53,183 nucleotides of DNA from Lysinibacillus sp. ZYM-1 (GTDB taxonomy: Bacteria > Bacillota > Bacilli > Bacillales_A > Planococcaceae). Positions 45,010 through 53,183 of this stretch are shown in pieces; position 1 is the stretch's first letter; every line of letters begins with the position of its first letter. The DNA lies in contig NZ_KQ465133.1 of assembly GCF_001308875.1 (NCBI RefSeq), positions 1-53,183 of the forward strand. The letters are read 5' to 3'. The notes below the pieces were generated by a model, which saw only the letters and a program-made list of their open reading frames with translations, ran no database searches and had not been told where the DNA came from. A program made the translations under genes and the position numbers.

Positions 45010-45669
45010 TTAATTATTTAATTCATAATGTTTGCCTTTTACTAAGTAAAAAAGATGTTCTGCAATATTTGTGGCATGATCTGCTGAACGTTCTAAATAT
45101 CGGCAAATAAATGTTAGATGCGTGATTTGAGAAATATGTGTTGGGTCTTCTACTCCAGCACGTAGCAAGAGTGTGACCGTTGCTCCATATAAATCATCCA
45201 CATAATCATCTAGTTCAGCGATTTCTTTGGCACGTACAGTATCTTCCTCCGTAAAGGCCTTCATGATGCTCTCTAGCATTTCTACGGTTTTATTACACAT
45301 CGTTTGTAGATTTGTCATAGGGAACACAATCGGTTCTTTACCAATTCGAATAGCTTCTTTTGCGATATTAACCGCATAGTCGCCCACTCTTTCCATATCT
45401 GCTGCTGCTTTGACAAGAACCATGAGACGACGTAAATCTGTTGCTACAGGTTGTTGTTTAGCAATCATTAAGATCACATGGTCATTTATTTCTTCTTCAA
45501 GGCGATTAATGATTAAATCGTCTTCAAGAATTTTCAATGCTTTTTCTAAATCCTGTTCTACTAATGCTTCAAAAGCCGTTTTTAATGCGAGAATACTGCT
45601 ATTGGCGAGTGCAATAAATTGCCCCTGAACTTCTTTTAACTCCTGTTCAAAACGCTCACGTACTACCAT
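45010..45669 (-). CDS. phoU: Phosphate transport regulator PhoU
   Basis: The 219-residue cytosolic protein has two similar three-helix bundles, each with a metal-binding signature: VLVKAAADMERVGDYAVNIA (about residues 83-102) and TFICRYLERSADHATNIAEH (about 188-207). PhoU damps phosphate uptake through Pst and modulates Pho signalling. It is the last gene of the operon, 13 bases after pstB. TAAGGAGGAG precedes the ATG. Confidence 0.93.
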   Translation of the reverse strand: MVVRERFEQELKEVQGQFIALANSSILALKTAFEALVEQDLEKALKILEDDLIINRLEEEINDHVILMIAKQQPVATDLRRLMVLVKAAADMERVGDYAVNIAKEAIRIGKEPIVFPMTNLQTMCNKTVEMLESIMKAFTEEDTVRAKEIAELDDYVDDLYGATVTLLLRAGVEDPTHISQITHLTFICRYLERSADHATNIAEHLFYLVKGKHYELNN

Positions 45670-45682
45670 CTATTGCTCCTCC

Positions 45683-46516
45683 TTAGCCGAAACGTCCTGA
45701 AATATAGTCTTCCGTACGCTGATCTGCTGGTGTCTGGAAGATGATATCTGTTTTATCGTATTCTACAACTTCTCCGCTAAGGAAGAACGCTGTACGATCA
45801 GAAATACGTGCAGCTTGCTGCATATTATGTGTCACAATAATAATAGAATAGTCCTTTTTCAACTCTTGCACTAACTCTTCCACTTTTAGTGTTGAAATTG
45901 GGTCTAGTGCAGATGTTGGTTCATCCATTAAGATGACATCTGGTTCAATCGCTAAGCATCTTGCAATACATATACGCTGTTGCTGACCACCAGATAAACC
46001 ATAGGCATTTTGATTTAAACGATCCTTGACCTCATCCCAAATGGCTGCACCTCTTAGAGAATTCTCAACAATTTCATCCAAAATCTTTTTATTTTTTATG
46101 CCATGAATTCTTGGTCCGTAGGCAATATTATCATAAATAGATTTTGGGAATGGGTTTGGCTTTTGGAACACCATTCCTACGCGTGTTCTTAATTCCTCAA
46201 CCGTATAGCTTTTATCTAAAATATTACGCTCACGATATAAAATTTCACCTGATGTACGAACGCTTGGCACAAGCTCTACCATTCGGTTTAATGTTTTTAG
46301 ATACGTAGATTTACCACAGCCAGAAGGCCCAATAATCGCCGTTACTTCATTTTCATAGATACTTAAATTAATATCCTTTAAGCCATGATGATCACCGTAC
46401 CATAAATTTAAGTCACGTGTATCATAAACAATATTTTTCGCTACATCAGCGGAAGACTTAGTTGTCGCTTGATTCAATTTGACAATTGTTTTTTCCTCTT
46501 TTAAATCTAATACCAT
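45683..46516 (-). CDS. pstB: Phosphate ABC transporter ATPase
   Basis: The 277-residue ATPase energises phosphate import. Walker A is GPSGCGKST (about 67-75), the signature is LSGGQQQR and Walker B is [14 protein letters not shown], with the H-loop in IIVTHNM. PstB-type features include the [16 protein letters not shown] and [18 protein letters not shown] blocks. It reads with pstA, pstC and pstS. Only one pstB copy is here, unlike B. subtilis, which has two. Confidence 0.96.
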   Translation of the reverse strand: MVLDLKEEKTIVKLNQATTKSSADVAKNIVYDTRDLNLWYGDHHGLKDINLSIYENEVTAIIGPSGCGKSTYLKTLNRMVELVPSVRTSGEILYRERNILDKSYTVEELRTRVGMVFQKPNPFPKSIYDNIAYGPRIHGIKNKKILDEIVENSLRGAAIWDEVKDRLNQNAYGLSGGQQQRICIARCLAIEPDVILMDEPTSALDPISTLKVEELVQELKKDYSIIIVTHNMQQAARISDRTAFFLSGEVVEYDKTDIIFQTPADQRTEDYISGRFG

Positions 46517-46528
46517 AAGGTCACCTCA

Positions 46529-47407
46529 TTAATAACGTTTTTGGAATTTATTTCGAATAAAGATGGCTATAGAGTTCATCAATAAAAGTACAGTCATAAG
46601 CACTAAAATACCAGCTGAGGCCACATACTGAAATGCTTCTTGCGGACGTTTTGCCCAATCATAGATTTGCATCGGTAAGGCAGTGAATTGACTCAATAAA
46701 CTATTTGGTAAAAATTGCAGGATGACCGGAATCCCAATTACAACAAGTGGCGCTGTCTCCCCAATTGCACGAGACAGAGCTAAAATACTTCCTGTTAAAA
46801 TACCAGGGATAGCGGCTGGAAGCACCACTCGTAAAATCGTTTGCCATTTTGTTGCGCCCATACCATATGAAGCTTCACGTTGTTCATTTGGTACTGCACG
46901 AATAGCCTCCTGTGCCGCCACAATAATAACAGGTAGAATTAATAAACTCATTGTTAAGCCAGCAGCTAAAATGCTTTTGCCTAAACCCATCATGCGTACA
47001 AAAATAGTTAACCCAAGTAATCCAAAAACGATCGAAGGTACACCTGCTAGATTCGAGATATTCATACGAATAAAGTCGTTGATTCTATTTTTCTTGGCAT
47101 ATTCCTCTAAATAAATTGCCGTACCTACACCGAGAATAATGGATACTGGCGCTACAACTGCCATTAACCAAAGTGAACCTAGTAAGGCAGCTTTTACACC
47201 TGCTTTATCCGCAAAGCGTGATGCAAAATTCGTTAAGAAATCAATATTTAAATAATCAATTCCCTGTGTCACAATGCGGTAAAGCAAAATAGCTAAGGTA
47301 ACAAGCGCAAACGTAGTAGCTAAGAAAAATAAGGTTTTCCAAACTTTATTAAATGTAATACGCTTTGTCATTCGTTTCATGACGACTGTGTCATCCATAT
47401 AGCGCAT
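46529..47407 (-). CDS. pstA: Phosphate ABC transporter permease PstA
   Basis: The 292-residue permease has about six membrane helices and the EAA-type cytosolic loop EASYGMGATKWQTILRVVLP that contacts PstB. The ATG at 47407 stands one base after the pstC stop, with GGAGG nine bases upstream; an earlier in-frame codon is rejected. With PstC it forms the membrane channel. Confidence 0.93.
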   Translation of the reverse strand: MRYMDDTVVMKRMTKRITFNKVWKTLFFLATTFALVTLAILLYRIVTQGIDYLNIDFLTNFASRFADKAGVKAALLGSLWLMAVVAPVSIILGVGTAIYLEEYAKKNRINDFIRMNISNLAGVPSIVFGLLGLTIFVRMMGLGKSILAAGLTMSLLILPVIIVAAQEAIRAVPNEQREASYGMGATKWQTILRVVLPAAIPGILTGSILALSRAIGETAPLVVIGIPVILQFLPNSLLSQFTALPMQIYDWAKRPQEAFQYVASAGILVLMTVLLLMNSIAIFIRNKFQKRY

Positions 47408-47408
47408 G

Positions 47409-48356
47409 CTAGTAAACCTCCCTGAAGCGTTTCGAAATATAGTGAGCAAGTAAATTCATTACTAGCGTAAAGATAAATAGTGTAAATCCAACAGAATAGA
47501 TAGAGTAGTAAATCGTTGTACCATAACCTGCGTCACCTGTTGAAACTTGTACAATGTACGCTGTCATTGTTTGGATAGAGTCCGTGACATTGAAATCAAA
47601 TTTCGGTGTCGATCCACCAGCAAGCGAAACAATCATTGTTTCCCCAATTGCCCGGGAAATGGCTAATACTACAGAAGCAATAATGCCAGATAGTGCAGCT
47701 GGTAATACCACTTTAACCGCTACCTCAAATTTCGTTGCACCTAGGGCTAAAGCTCCTTCGCGCATACTATTTGGTACCGATGACATGGCATCCTCTGAAA
47801 GAGAAGTAATCATTGGTAAAATCATAATCCCTACAACAATACCAGGACTAAGCGCATTAAATAATTTGAGTCCAGGTACAATTTCTTGTAATAAAGGTGT
47901 GACAAACGTTAAAGCAAAGAATCCGTAAACGATAGTCGGTACACCTGCTAATACTTCTAAAATAGGCTTCACGATACGTCTCGTTTTTTCACTTGCATAT
48001 TCACTTAAATAGATAGCTGAAGCAATTCCAAATGGTACGGCTACTACAACTGCAATAAGTGTCACTTTTAATGTACCAGCGATTAACGGCAAAATCCCAA
48101 ATAACGGCTCATTTCCTGAAAACGGTAACCACTTAGTACCAAAAAGGAAATCCGTTATCGACACACGTTTAAAGAATTCAAACGTTTCAAAAATAAGGGT
48201 GAAAACAATGCCAAATGTCGTCAAAATAGAGATAATTGCTGCAGAAAATAATAGAGCTGGCATTGCTTTTTCCACTATTTTCTTTGTTTTATGATTGCGC
48301 GAATTTGCAATTAATTGCTGCACAGATGATGTCTTATTTTCCTTTTGAGAAACCAT
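47409..48356 (-). CDS. pstC: Phosphate ABC transporter permease PstC
   Basis: The 315-residue permease has about six helices and the EAA loop EGALALGATKFEVAVKVVLP, plus AISRAIGETMIVSLAGG, typical of PstC. GAAAGGAG precedes the ATG. A stem-loop at 48381-48409 separates it from pstS, which probably makes the binding protein more abundant than the membrane parts. Confidence 0.93.
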   Translation of the reverse strand: MVSQKENKTSSVQQLIANSRNHKTKKIVEKAMPALLFSAAIISILTTFGIVFTLIFETFEFFKRVSITDFLFGTKWLPFSGNEPLFGILPLIAGTLKVTLIAVVVAVPFGIASAIYLSEYASEKTRRIVKPILEVLAGVPTIVYGFFALTFVTPLLQEIVPGLKLFNALSPGIVVGIMILPMITSLSEDAMSSVPNSMREGALALGATKFEVAVKVVLPAALSGIIASVVLAISRAIGETMIVSLAGGSTPKFDFNVTDSIQTMTAYIVQVSTGDAGYGTTIYYSIYSVGFTLFIFTLVMNLLAHYISKRFREVY

Positions 48357-48380
48357 TGGGAGCTCCTTTCAAATAAGGGA

Positions 48381-48409
48381 GGGAAAGAGCATACATCTCT
48401 TTCCCTCTA
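48381..48409 (-). terminator. Intra-operon stem-loop between pstS and pstC
   Basis: A perfect 11-bp stem GAGGGAAAGAG/CTCTTTCCCTC with a seven-base loop lacks a T run. It is more likely a partial terminator or an mRNA 3' end stabiliser of pstS. Confidence 0.65.
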
Positions 48410-48420
48410 TGCATGTCTAC

Positions 48421-49395
48421 TTATTTTAAGCCTTCTAAAGTTTTTAAGCCTTCAGTATATTCTTCTGCAGGTAAACGAACATAGCCAACAGCCTCAGCCA
48501 TATCACCTGCGTTTTCTAATGTAAATTTAACGAAATCATAAGCTGCTTCATTATCTTTCATGGCACTATTTTTTACATATGTGAATAGTGGGCGAGAAAG
48601 TGGCGAATATTCGCCTGCTTCTATTGTTTCATTAGTTGGCTCTACACCATTTACTTTCACAATATTTAATTTATCTTTATTTTCTAGGTAGTAAGCATAG
48701 CCGAAGAATCCTATAGCATTTTTGTCACCTGAAACACCTTGTACTAGCATATTATCATCCTCTGATAAAGTTGCTGAGCTTACTAGATCCGCTCCGTCTA
48801 AAATGACTTCATCAAAGTAATCGTATGTGCCTGAATCTGTACCTGGTGAATAGTAAACGATTTTTTCATCTGGCCAAGATGGATCAATGTCAGACCATTT
48901 TTTCTCTTTGCCATCTTCAATCCAAATTTTTTGTAGTTGTTCTACCGTTAAATCCTTCGCCCAATCATTCTCTGGATTCACGACTACCGATAAGCCATCA
49001 TATGCTAGAGCTAGTTCTGTAAAATCAATACCAGCTTCTTCTAGTTTTGCTTTCTCTTCATCTTTTATATTACGAGATGCATTTGAAAAGTCTGTTTCAC
49101 CCGCGATGAATTTTTCAAAACCACCACCAGTACCAGAAACCCCCACTGATACTTTGACATCTGGTTGTGCGCCTGCATACTCTTCAACAACTGCTTCAAT
49201 AATTGGTGCAACCGTTGATGAGCCATCTCCAGCTACAGAGCCTTGTAGCTTTTCATCAGCAGCTTCTTGTCCTGAACTAGCTGGTGCGTTCGTTTCAGCA
49301 TTGTTTCCATTTTGTGCAGAATCGCTACCACATGCACCTAGCATTAATGCAGAACCCATTACTGCTGTCATCGTTAAGTACTTCCACTTTTTCAT
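48421..49395 (-). CDS. pstS: Phosphate-binding lipoprotein PstS
   Basis: The 324-residue extracellular lipoprotein captures phosphate for PstCAB. It has a lipobox LMLGAC with Cys22 as the lipidated residue, a low-complexity linker, and the phosphate-binding blocks GSVAGDGSSTVAPI, GVSGTGGGFEKF, DFSNASRN and SPGTDSGTYDYF. The start is the ATG at 49395; longer frames to 49641 run through the promoter and lack a signal peptide. The upstream PhoP box array indicates induction by phosphate starvation. Confidence 0.95.
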   Translation of the reverse strand: MKKWKYLTMTAVMGSALMLGACGSDSAQNGNNAETNAPASSGQEAADEKLQGSVAGDGSSTVAPIIEAVVEEYAGAQPDVKVSVGVSGTGGGFEKFIAGETDFSNASRNIKDEEKAKLEEAGIDFTELALAYDGLSVVVNPENDWAKDLTVEQLQKIWIEDGKEKKWSDIDPSWPDEKIVYYSPGTDSGTYDYFDEVILDGADLVSSATLSEDDNMLVQGVSGDKNAIGFFGYAYYLENKDKLNIVKVNGVEPTNETIEAGEYSPLSRPLFTYVKNSAMKDNEAAYDFVKFTLENAGDMAEAVGYVRLPAEEYTEGLKTLEGLK

Positions 49396-49484
49396 CTCAT
49401 TTGCCTCCGTCATTAACTGTTTTATAGTTATTTGTCTTACAATCTTTACTATAATGACTGATTGTTGAAGTCGTATAAACAGTT

Positions 49485-49531
49485 CGTAAAAGAGATGTAA
49501 AGGAATGTAATGCTTTGTAAACGATTGTAAA
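49485..49531 (-). promoter_or_regulatory. PhoP box array upstream of pstS
   Basis: On the minus strand TTTACA, TTTACA, ATTACA and TTTACA start exactly ten bases apart (49526-49531, 49516-49521, 49506-49511, 49496-49501), and a fifth, TTTACG, follows at 49485-49490. Direct repeats of TTWACA are the PhoP target in Bacillus. They lie about 90-140 bases before the pstS start. Confidence 0.85.
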
Positions 49532-49927
49532 GACGTATTTACAATTGGAATGCATTTTGCCTTGTCGTAATTGCATCTTGATTTTGAATTGTGCAAGCAC
49601 AGTTCAAAATCCGTGACATTCTTCGAAGGCTTTATCATCATTCAGTAGATGATTGACTCCCAAAGAAAAAGGGGCCATACCCTCCATTTCACCACCTTAA
49701 GGGATAAGAGTCTTCTTCTGAATGAAGATGAAACTTGCTTCCTAATTCAAAGGTGCTATAATAAGCAATTGTGTCAGGAAATACATTATCTTGATTCAGC
49801 AAATGTTTTTTGTACCGACAGCAATGCGTAGGTACAGCCCCCTTTTCTATAGAAGGGAAAGAAAAAGTCTCGGCGGATGTCACAGATACTGAACGAAAAA
49901 GTCTGGGGCCATTATAGCGAGGCGTAA

Positions 49928-50143
49928 TTGATGAGGAGTTTGACCTTTGTCATGAAACATGCAAAAGTACAAAATGCCGATTATTTTAAAACCTATCTAT
50001 CTCTACTCATGGATCATCGCGAATTGACACTACAAGAGGCGATCGATTATATGCTAGCTTCTTATTTCGTTCACAATTTAGAACTCTATGGCGTAAAACC
50101 ACGGGAGCAATTTGAACTAGCTATTCAGCAATTATCGACGTAA
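49928..50143 (+). CDS. Small orphan protein
   Basis: A frame of up to 71 residues ends ELYGVKPREQFELAIQQLST. It is mostly helical (YFKTYLSLLMDHRELTLQEA, then IDYMLASYFVHNLELYG) with no membrane segment. Start choice is uncertain: an early ATG at 49931 follows GAGGCG, while a later ATG gives about 62 residues. A hairpin terminator follows, which supports a real gene. I do not recognise the family. The stretch 49641-49920 before it has no other gene. Confidence 0.55.
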   Translation: MMRSLTFVMKHAKVQNADYFKTYLSLLMDHRELTLQEAIDYMLASYFVHNLELYGVKPREQFELAIQQLST

Positions 50144-50158
50144 AGGCGCTAAATATCA

Positions 50159-50194
50159 TAAAGGGGCATTTTGCTATGCAAACGCCCCTCTCAA
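50159..50194 (+). terminator. Terminator of the small orphan gene
   Basis: AGGGGCATTTTGC pairs with GCAAACGCCCCT with small mismatches and a short loop. Confidence 0.6.
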
Positions 50195-50204
50195 TACTTA
50201 TTAT

Positions 50205-50440
50205 AGTCTAAATTTTGCAACTGATTGATTGAGTTCATAAACAATTTTGACAAGTTCCTTTGAATGGTGCACAATATCAACTATGTCTATAGAGGATTTT
50301 TGAAACAATACCTTTGATTTGCACCTTTATACGCCTACTGATAGCCTTGCTTTAATGATTCATTATCTCATTGGATTCATTTTGAATACCTGTCATAATA
50401 CTCGTAGTTTCACCCTTGAGCTCTATATACCCTCTACTAA
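50205..50440 (-). pseudogene. C-terminal relic of a methyl-accepting chemotaxis protein
   Basis: On the minus strand a piece reading TSIMTGIQNESNEIMN is followed, after a stop and frame change, by DIVHHSKELVKIVYELNQSV and AKFRL then stop. This is typical of the end of the signalling hairpin of chemotaxis receptors. No start and no intact sensor part is left. Confidence 0.5.
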
Positions 50441-50559
50441 ATTTGGAATACTCCCCCACATCATTACCCTCTATTGTTATATTATGATATAAAATATCCA
50501 ACCACAATCCATGACATAATATTCAATAAAATATGTTATCCCATTAGAATAGACTGAAT

Positions 50560-50850
50560 TTTATTTATTTAATTAAAATTTAGCTCACTATCTATTGAAA
50601 ATCAAAAAATAAAAGCGGATTCTAAAAATTTATACTCTAAATTCATATATATCGTAGGCTTATTGTTGCTCATCCTCACCATTTTTTGGAGCTGTTAATA
50701 TTGATAAAATTGGCTATTTCACAGCATTTTCAGTTATATTTTCAATTTTAACACTTAGCTTTTAATTCAAAATACTCATCTAGAGAACGTATACCAATAT
50801 GCATAATAGAGTTAGTATTTGCACTTTTAATTTATGATTTAAAATGAAAT
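50560..50850 (+). pseudogene. Possible membrane protein relic
   Basis: A plus-strand reading includes KFIYIVGLLLLILTIFWSC, a stop, then DKIGYFTAFSVIFSILTLSF and more stops. It looks like a decayed two-helix membrane protein. The stretch 50195-50897 holds no intact gene. Confidence 0.3.
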
Positions 50851-50897
50851 TATTCTAATCACTAATTTTTATAATACATTTTTCAAACGGCCTTACT

Positions 50898-51941
50898 CTA
50901 TAAATTTTTATATAATAATATTGAAGGGGTCTTTTCTAAATCAATTACTTCATCTGGGAAATCACTTGCATTTATAGGAACAGACACAACATAAAATGTA
51001 TTAAAATCCTCTAAATTTTTTACATCGATATTTACTTCAACAATAGACATACTTCCATCTGCCAACTCTGTTTCAAATGTACTTTCTTCTTTATTTAATA
51101 CAGGTTTATGATTAATATAGAAAGTATTTCGATACCGAACTTTCGGATGGCCGAATATTTTAAACTTTACGCTAAGAGAACTATCATCATTTATTTGTAT
51201 ATTTTCAGCATTTTCTTTATTTCCTTTATTTTCTATATCAACGTGTGTAAACACACTATGTTCTAATCTATTTAAATCTGTTAATTCCTTATCCAATATC
51301 TCTTTGGTTAAAGGTTCATTATATACACTTACATTATTTAAAAATTGACTTTTTTCTATTTCTGAAAAAACATTGGTATTTGGATCCTGTCGGAAAAATA
51401 AAGAACTCACCACTTCTAAAGTAGAATGATAATTACCATAGCTACTTGTTTCCTTAATGTCAGGGATAAATGACGGGTAGTAAATACTTGTAATACTAAT
51501 ACTTAGTGTATCACCTTTTTTTCCAGTGATAGGTGTAAACATGAAAGTAAGAGGAATATCTTTATTATCTTCCTCTATATCTAAAACATGTAAAAATTCA
51601 TAAGATTTTTCTTCATCGACTTTATAAGGTTGTGGTAATCCATCTATGAATACTAGAAACCCAATATTTTTTGCCTTTCCAGAGGCATTTACTATGTAAT
51701 CTATTTTCAACTCTCCTCCGCTATAAATTAAGGGAATCATTTCACCACTATCATTTATTTTTGGATCGAAGAACCCATGACTTAAAGCACCCATAATTGT
51801 TTCGCCACCTTCTATCTGAAACGGATTCTCTTTTGTATCTGGCATTTCTTCAACGTAATCATTTTGTTTCGAACAGGCTGTATTTAATAAAATAATTACT
51901 GATAAAACTATTAACAACCTCGAAAAACTTAATATTTTCAT
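50898..51941 (-). CDS. Orphan lipoprotein
   Basis: The 347-residue protein has a lipoprotein signal (MKILSFSRLLIVLSVIILLN, then TACS with Cys23 as the lipidated residue), so it is anchored on the outer face of the membrane. The mature part is acidic and beta-rich; the first half (about 30-170) and second half (about 200-340) each look like Ig-like folds, with DTLSISITSIYYPSF and SLSVKFKIFGHPKV. I do not recognise the family. It is monocistronic and AT-rich, with accessory character. Confidence 0.62.
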   Translation of the reverse strand: MKILSFSRLLIVLSVIILLNTACSKQNDYVEEMPDTKENPFQIEGGETIMGALSHGFFDPKINDSGEMIPLIYSGGELKIDYIVNASGKAKNIGFLVFIDGLPQPYKVDEEKSYEFLHVLDIEEDNKDIPLTFMFTPITGKKGDTLSISITSIYYPSFIPDIKETSSYGNYHSTLEVVSSLFFRQDPNTNVFSEIEKSQFLNNVSVYNEPLTKEILDKELTDLNRLEHSVFTHVDIENKGNKENAENIQINDDSSLSVKFKIFGHPKVRYRNTFYINHKPVLNKEESTFETELADGSMSIVEVNIDVKNLEDFNTFYVVSVPINASDFPDEVIDLEKTPSILLYKNL

Positions 51942-52087
51942 AATTCCCCTCCACCAAATTATACTCTCTTAAAGTAATAAGAAGAGTATATTTGCTTGTT
52001 AACAAATTGAAAACCCATCCTGTATGGACAAATTACTCTAACTTGGTACATAAAAGACGATTTTTATCTCTATACAAAATACAAACA

Positions 52088-52117
52088 TAGATGTGCTAAT
52101 AAAACAGCACATCTATG
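52088..52117 (-). terminator. Terminator of the small secreted protein
   Basis: The minus strand has ACATAGATGTGCTG and CAGCACATCTATGT as a near-perfect stem with a very short loop. Confidence 0.6.
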
Positions 52118-52142
52118 TTTTGAATTAACATATTATCTTATA

Positions 52143-52544
52143 CTACCTAATACCTACTGAAGTATAAACAGCTTTAGCAGCATATGTACTTCCACCTTGT
52201 ACACCATGTGTACCATGTATTGTATATGCGTTTGTAGGAGCAGAATAATCAATACTGTGAGTTCTTTTCCCCCTAGCACTTGATGTTTGATTACTAGCTA
52301 AATTCTTACCATTTCTATCTTGAATTGTATAACCAGCAACCAAATAAGCATTATCGTTATTACTATCTACCCATGTTTCTGCTCCACCAGTACTGCCAGT
52401 AGTCCAAGAAGAACCCTTTAATGTCCCATATCCAGGGGCTGGTGTTTCAGCGGCATCAGAACCATATGCAAATGCTCCTGTGGCCAATGATAAAGAAAGA
52501 GCCGTTGCGGCTAATCCAATTCCAAATTTTTTTCCTAACTTCAT
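52143..52544 (-). CDS. Small secreted orphan protein
   Basis: The 133-residue protein has a strong signal peptide (about 1-26, ending GAFA) and a mature chain of about 107 residues rich in Gly, Ser, Thr, Asn and Ala, without cysteine. A short motif ARGKRTHSIDYSAP is followed by YTIHGTHGVQGGSTYAAKA. The size and composition recall secreted bacteriocin-like or surface proteins, but no family is recognised. TAGGAGG precedes the ATG, a strong binding site. A ten-bp inverted repeat lies in the leader, and a hairpin follows near 52090-52115. Confidence 0.65.
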   Translation of the reverse strand: MKLGKKFGIGLAATALSLSLATGAFAYGSDAAETPAPGYGTLKGSSWTTGSTGGAETWVDSNNDNAYLVAGYTIQDRNGKNLASNQTSSARGKRTHSIDYSAPTNAYTIHGTHGVQGGSTYAAKAVYTSVGIR

Positions 52545-52573
52545 ATTAAAACCTCCTAAAAAATTTTATAATA

Positions 52574-52603
52574 AAATAGGAATTTTGTTATATATTCCTA
52601 TTT
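52574..52603 (-). promoter_or_regulatory. Inverted repeat in the leader of the secreted orphan
   Basis: AAATAGGAAT (52574-52583) and its complement (52594-52603) form a ten-bp stem just upstream of the ribosome binding site. It may stabilise the mRNA or serve as an operator. The surrounding 52545-52820 is very AT-rich and has no gene. Confidence 0.45.
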
Positions 52604-52823
52604 ATTATATTATAATACAAAATATTAAAATGCAAGTTAATTTCCAACTATAATGAAATATTAACATATTTTAGGTAATGTATCTTTAAGGTTTTTGATA
52701 TATAATTTTCTTTATAGATAAACTAGATGTATTTTGACCAAATAGTGTTTTTTACTTAAATAGGAAGTATAGGTAGTAATCATAATAAAAAAAATTAACA
52801 TCCCTAAATTCTCTTATTATGCG

Positions 52824-52861
52824 AAATAATTTAGTGAAAGGAAGGCTTTCACAGATTATTT
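52824..52861. repeat. Inverted repeat of about 17 bp
   Basis: AAATAATTTAGTGAAAG and CTTTCACAGATTATTT pair with one mismatch/bulge around a short loop. Its role is unclear: it could be a terminator or the border of a lost element. Confidence 0.4.
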
Positions 52862-53170
52862 AAGGCAATAACGATTCAGAAAATGAAAAAGGAAAATGTT
52901 CATTTGAAATCTTTGAAGAAGCAGAATTCAAAATTAATCTTGTACGAATTCCTAGGAGAAAGTATTTTTCTGAATATACACTAAAACGCAAATTAAGTTT
53001 ACAAATAGAAATTGCTAGATTAGTAGCCCAGATTGCTCTTCTATTATCGGGTGCAGTGGAACCTAAAAAGATGACGTCTGCTCAGTACGAGGACACTGAA
53101 AAAGTCCACAAGATGACAAAAGCGATTGTGAGAACGGATTTACGTTTTCACAATCGCTTTTTCTTTCATT
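52862..53170 (+). pseudogene. Open frame without start, possible gene remnant
   Basis: A plus-strand frame opens after a TAA at 52860 and runs about 100 residues (KCSFEIFEEAEFKINLVRIP, then EIARLVAQIALLLSGAVEPK) into a terminator at 53116-53165. It has no start codon or binding site at its beginning, so it is probably a 5'-truncated gene. I do not recognise it. Confidence 0.35.
53116..53165 (+). terminator. Terminator at right edge
   Basis: AAAAGCGATTGTGA and TTCACAATCGCTTTT pair around a loop of about 15 bases, followed by TTTCTTTC. Confidence 0.75.
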
Positions 53171-53183
53171 TCTTTCATTATAA

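Noticed and set aside
46722..47114. 130-codon open frame opposite pstA
   Set aside because: It lies antisense to a clearly conserved permease and has no start signals.
48887..49468. 193-codon open frame on the plus strand
   Set aside because: It lies antisense to pstS, lacks a ribosome binding site and encodes Ser/Pro/Ala-rich nonsense typical of a reverse-frame shadow.
52143..52544. Lactococcin 972-type bacteriocin
   Set aside because: Size and secretion fit loosely, but the conserved Trp/Gly pattern and the usual membrane partner and ABC transporter genes are missing.

Overview
The window looks like chromosomal DNA of a low-GC Bacillaceae/Planococcaceae member, most probably Lysinibacillus. 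The reasons are the local gene order (yqgW-yqgX-yqgY, comG operon, aroK, gcvT-gcvPA-gcvPB, lipM, yqhL, yqgQ, yqgN), strong Gram-positive ribosome binding sites, and frequent TTG/GTG starts. Most genes lie on the minus strand.

Layout. 1-3748 is an AT-rich accessory island: a membrane-anchored orphan, a permuted NlpC/P60-like secreted hydrolase, a broken HTH/ImmA-IrrE antitoxin-type gene, an unidentified broken ORF, and a C-terminally truncated TnsA endonuclease. The island stops at four tandem 20-bp repeats and a TGT/ACA terminus, as at a Tn7-like transposon end, 12 bp beyond the stop codon of a B12-dependent ribonucleotide reductase. 3761-8000 holds that reductase with two NrdR boxes, octanoyltransferase LipM and rhodanese YqhL. 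8000-15700 holds a singlet glycine riboswitch in front of a CycA-type permease, then a glutaminase / M20 amidohydrolase / MFS transporter / regulator cluster.

15769-23000 carries a very large secreted helical-repeat protein, a ComP-like sensor kinase overlapped by an easily missed 52-codon comX pheromone gene with no comQ or comA in the window, a SUKH protein and an ADP-ribosylglycohydrolase. 23193-27480 is the glycine cleavage operon under a tandem glycine riboswitch. 27624-32000 is aroK and the seven-gene comG pseudopilus operon. 32250-39400 is housekeeping: an ArsR/SufR-type regulator, yqgY, yqgX, yqgW, tyrS with a Tyr T-box, lipoteichoic acid synthase, yqgQ, yqgN and rpmG.

39563-49400 has two small membrane proteins, trpE-trpG under a Trp T-box, an MscS channel, an orphan VWA-like protein and pstSCAB-phoU behind a clear PhoP box array. 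49900-53183 is again degraded accessory DNA: a small orphan gene, chemotaxis-receptor and membrane-protein relics, an orphan lipoprotein, a small secreted orphan, and an ORF without a start.

How the parts work together. Glycine sensing appears twice, once on uptake (cycA) and once on catabolism (gcv); LipM belongs to the octanoyl/lipoyl supply that the GcvH protein needs. Phosphate uptake is a complete Pst module. The competence hardware (comG) lies about 7 kb from a ComX/ComP signalling pair whose modifying enzyme and response regulator must be elsewhere or lost. The most notable signals are comX-comP without comQ, and the Tn7-like end at the 3' end of the reductase gene.
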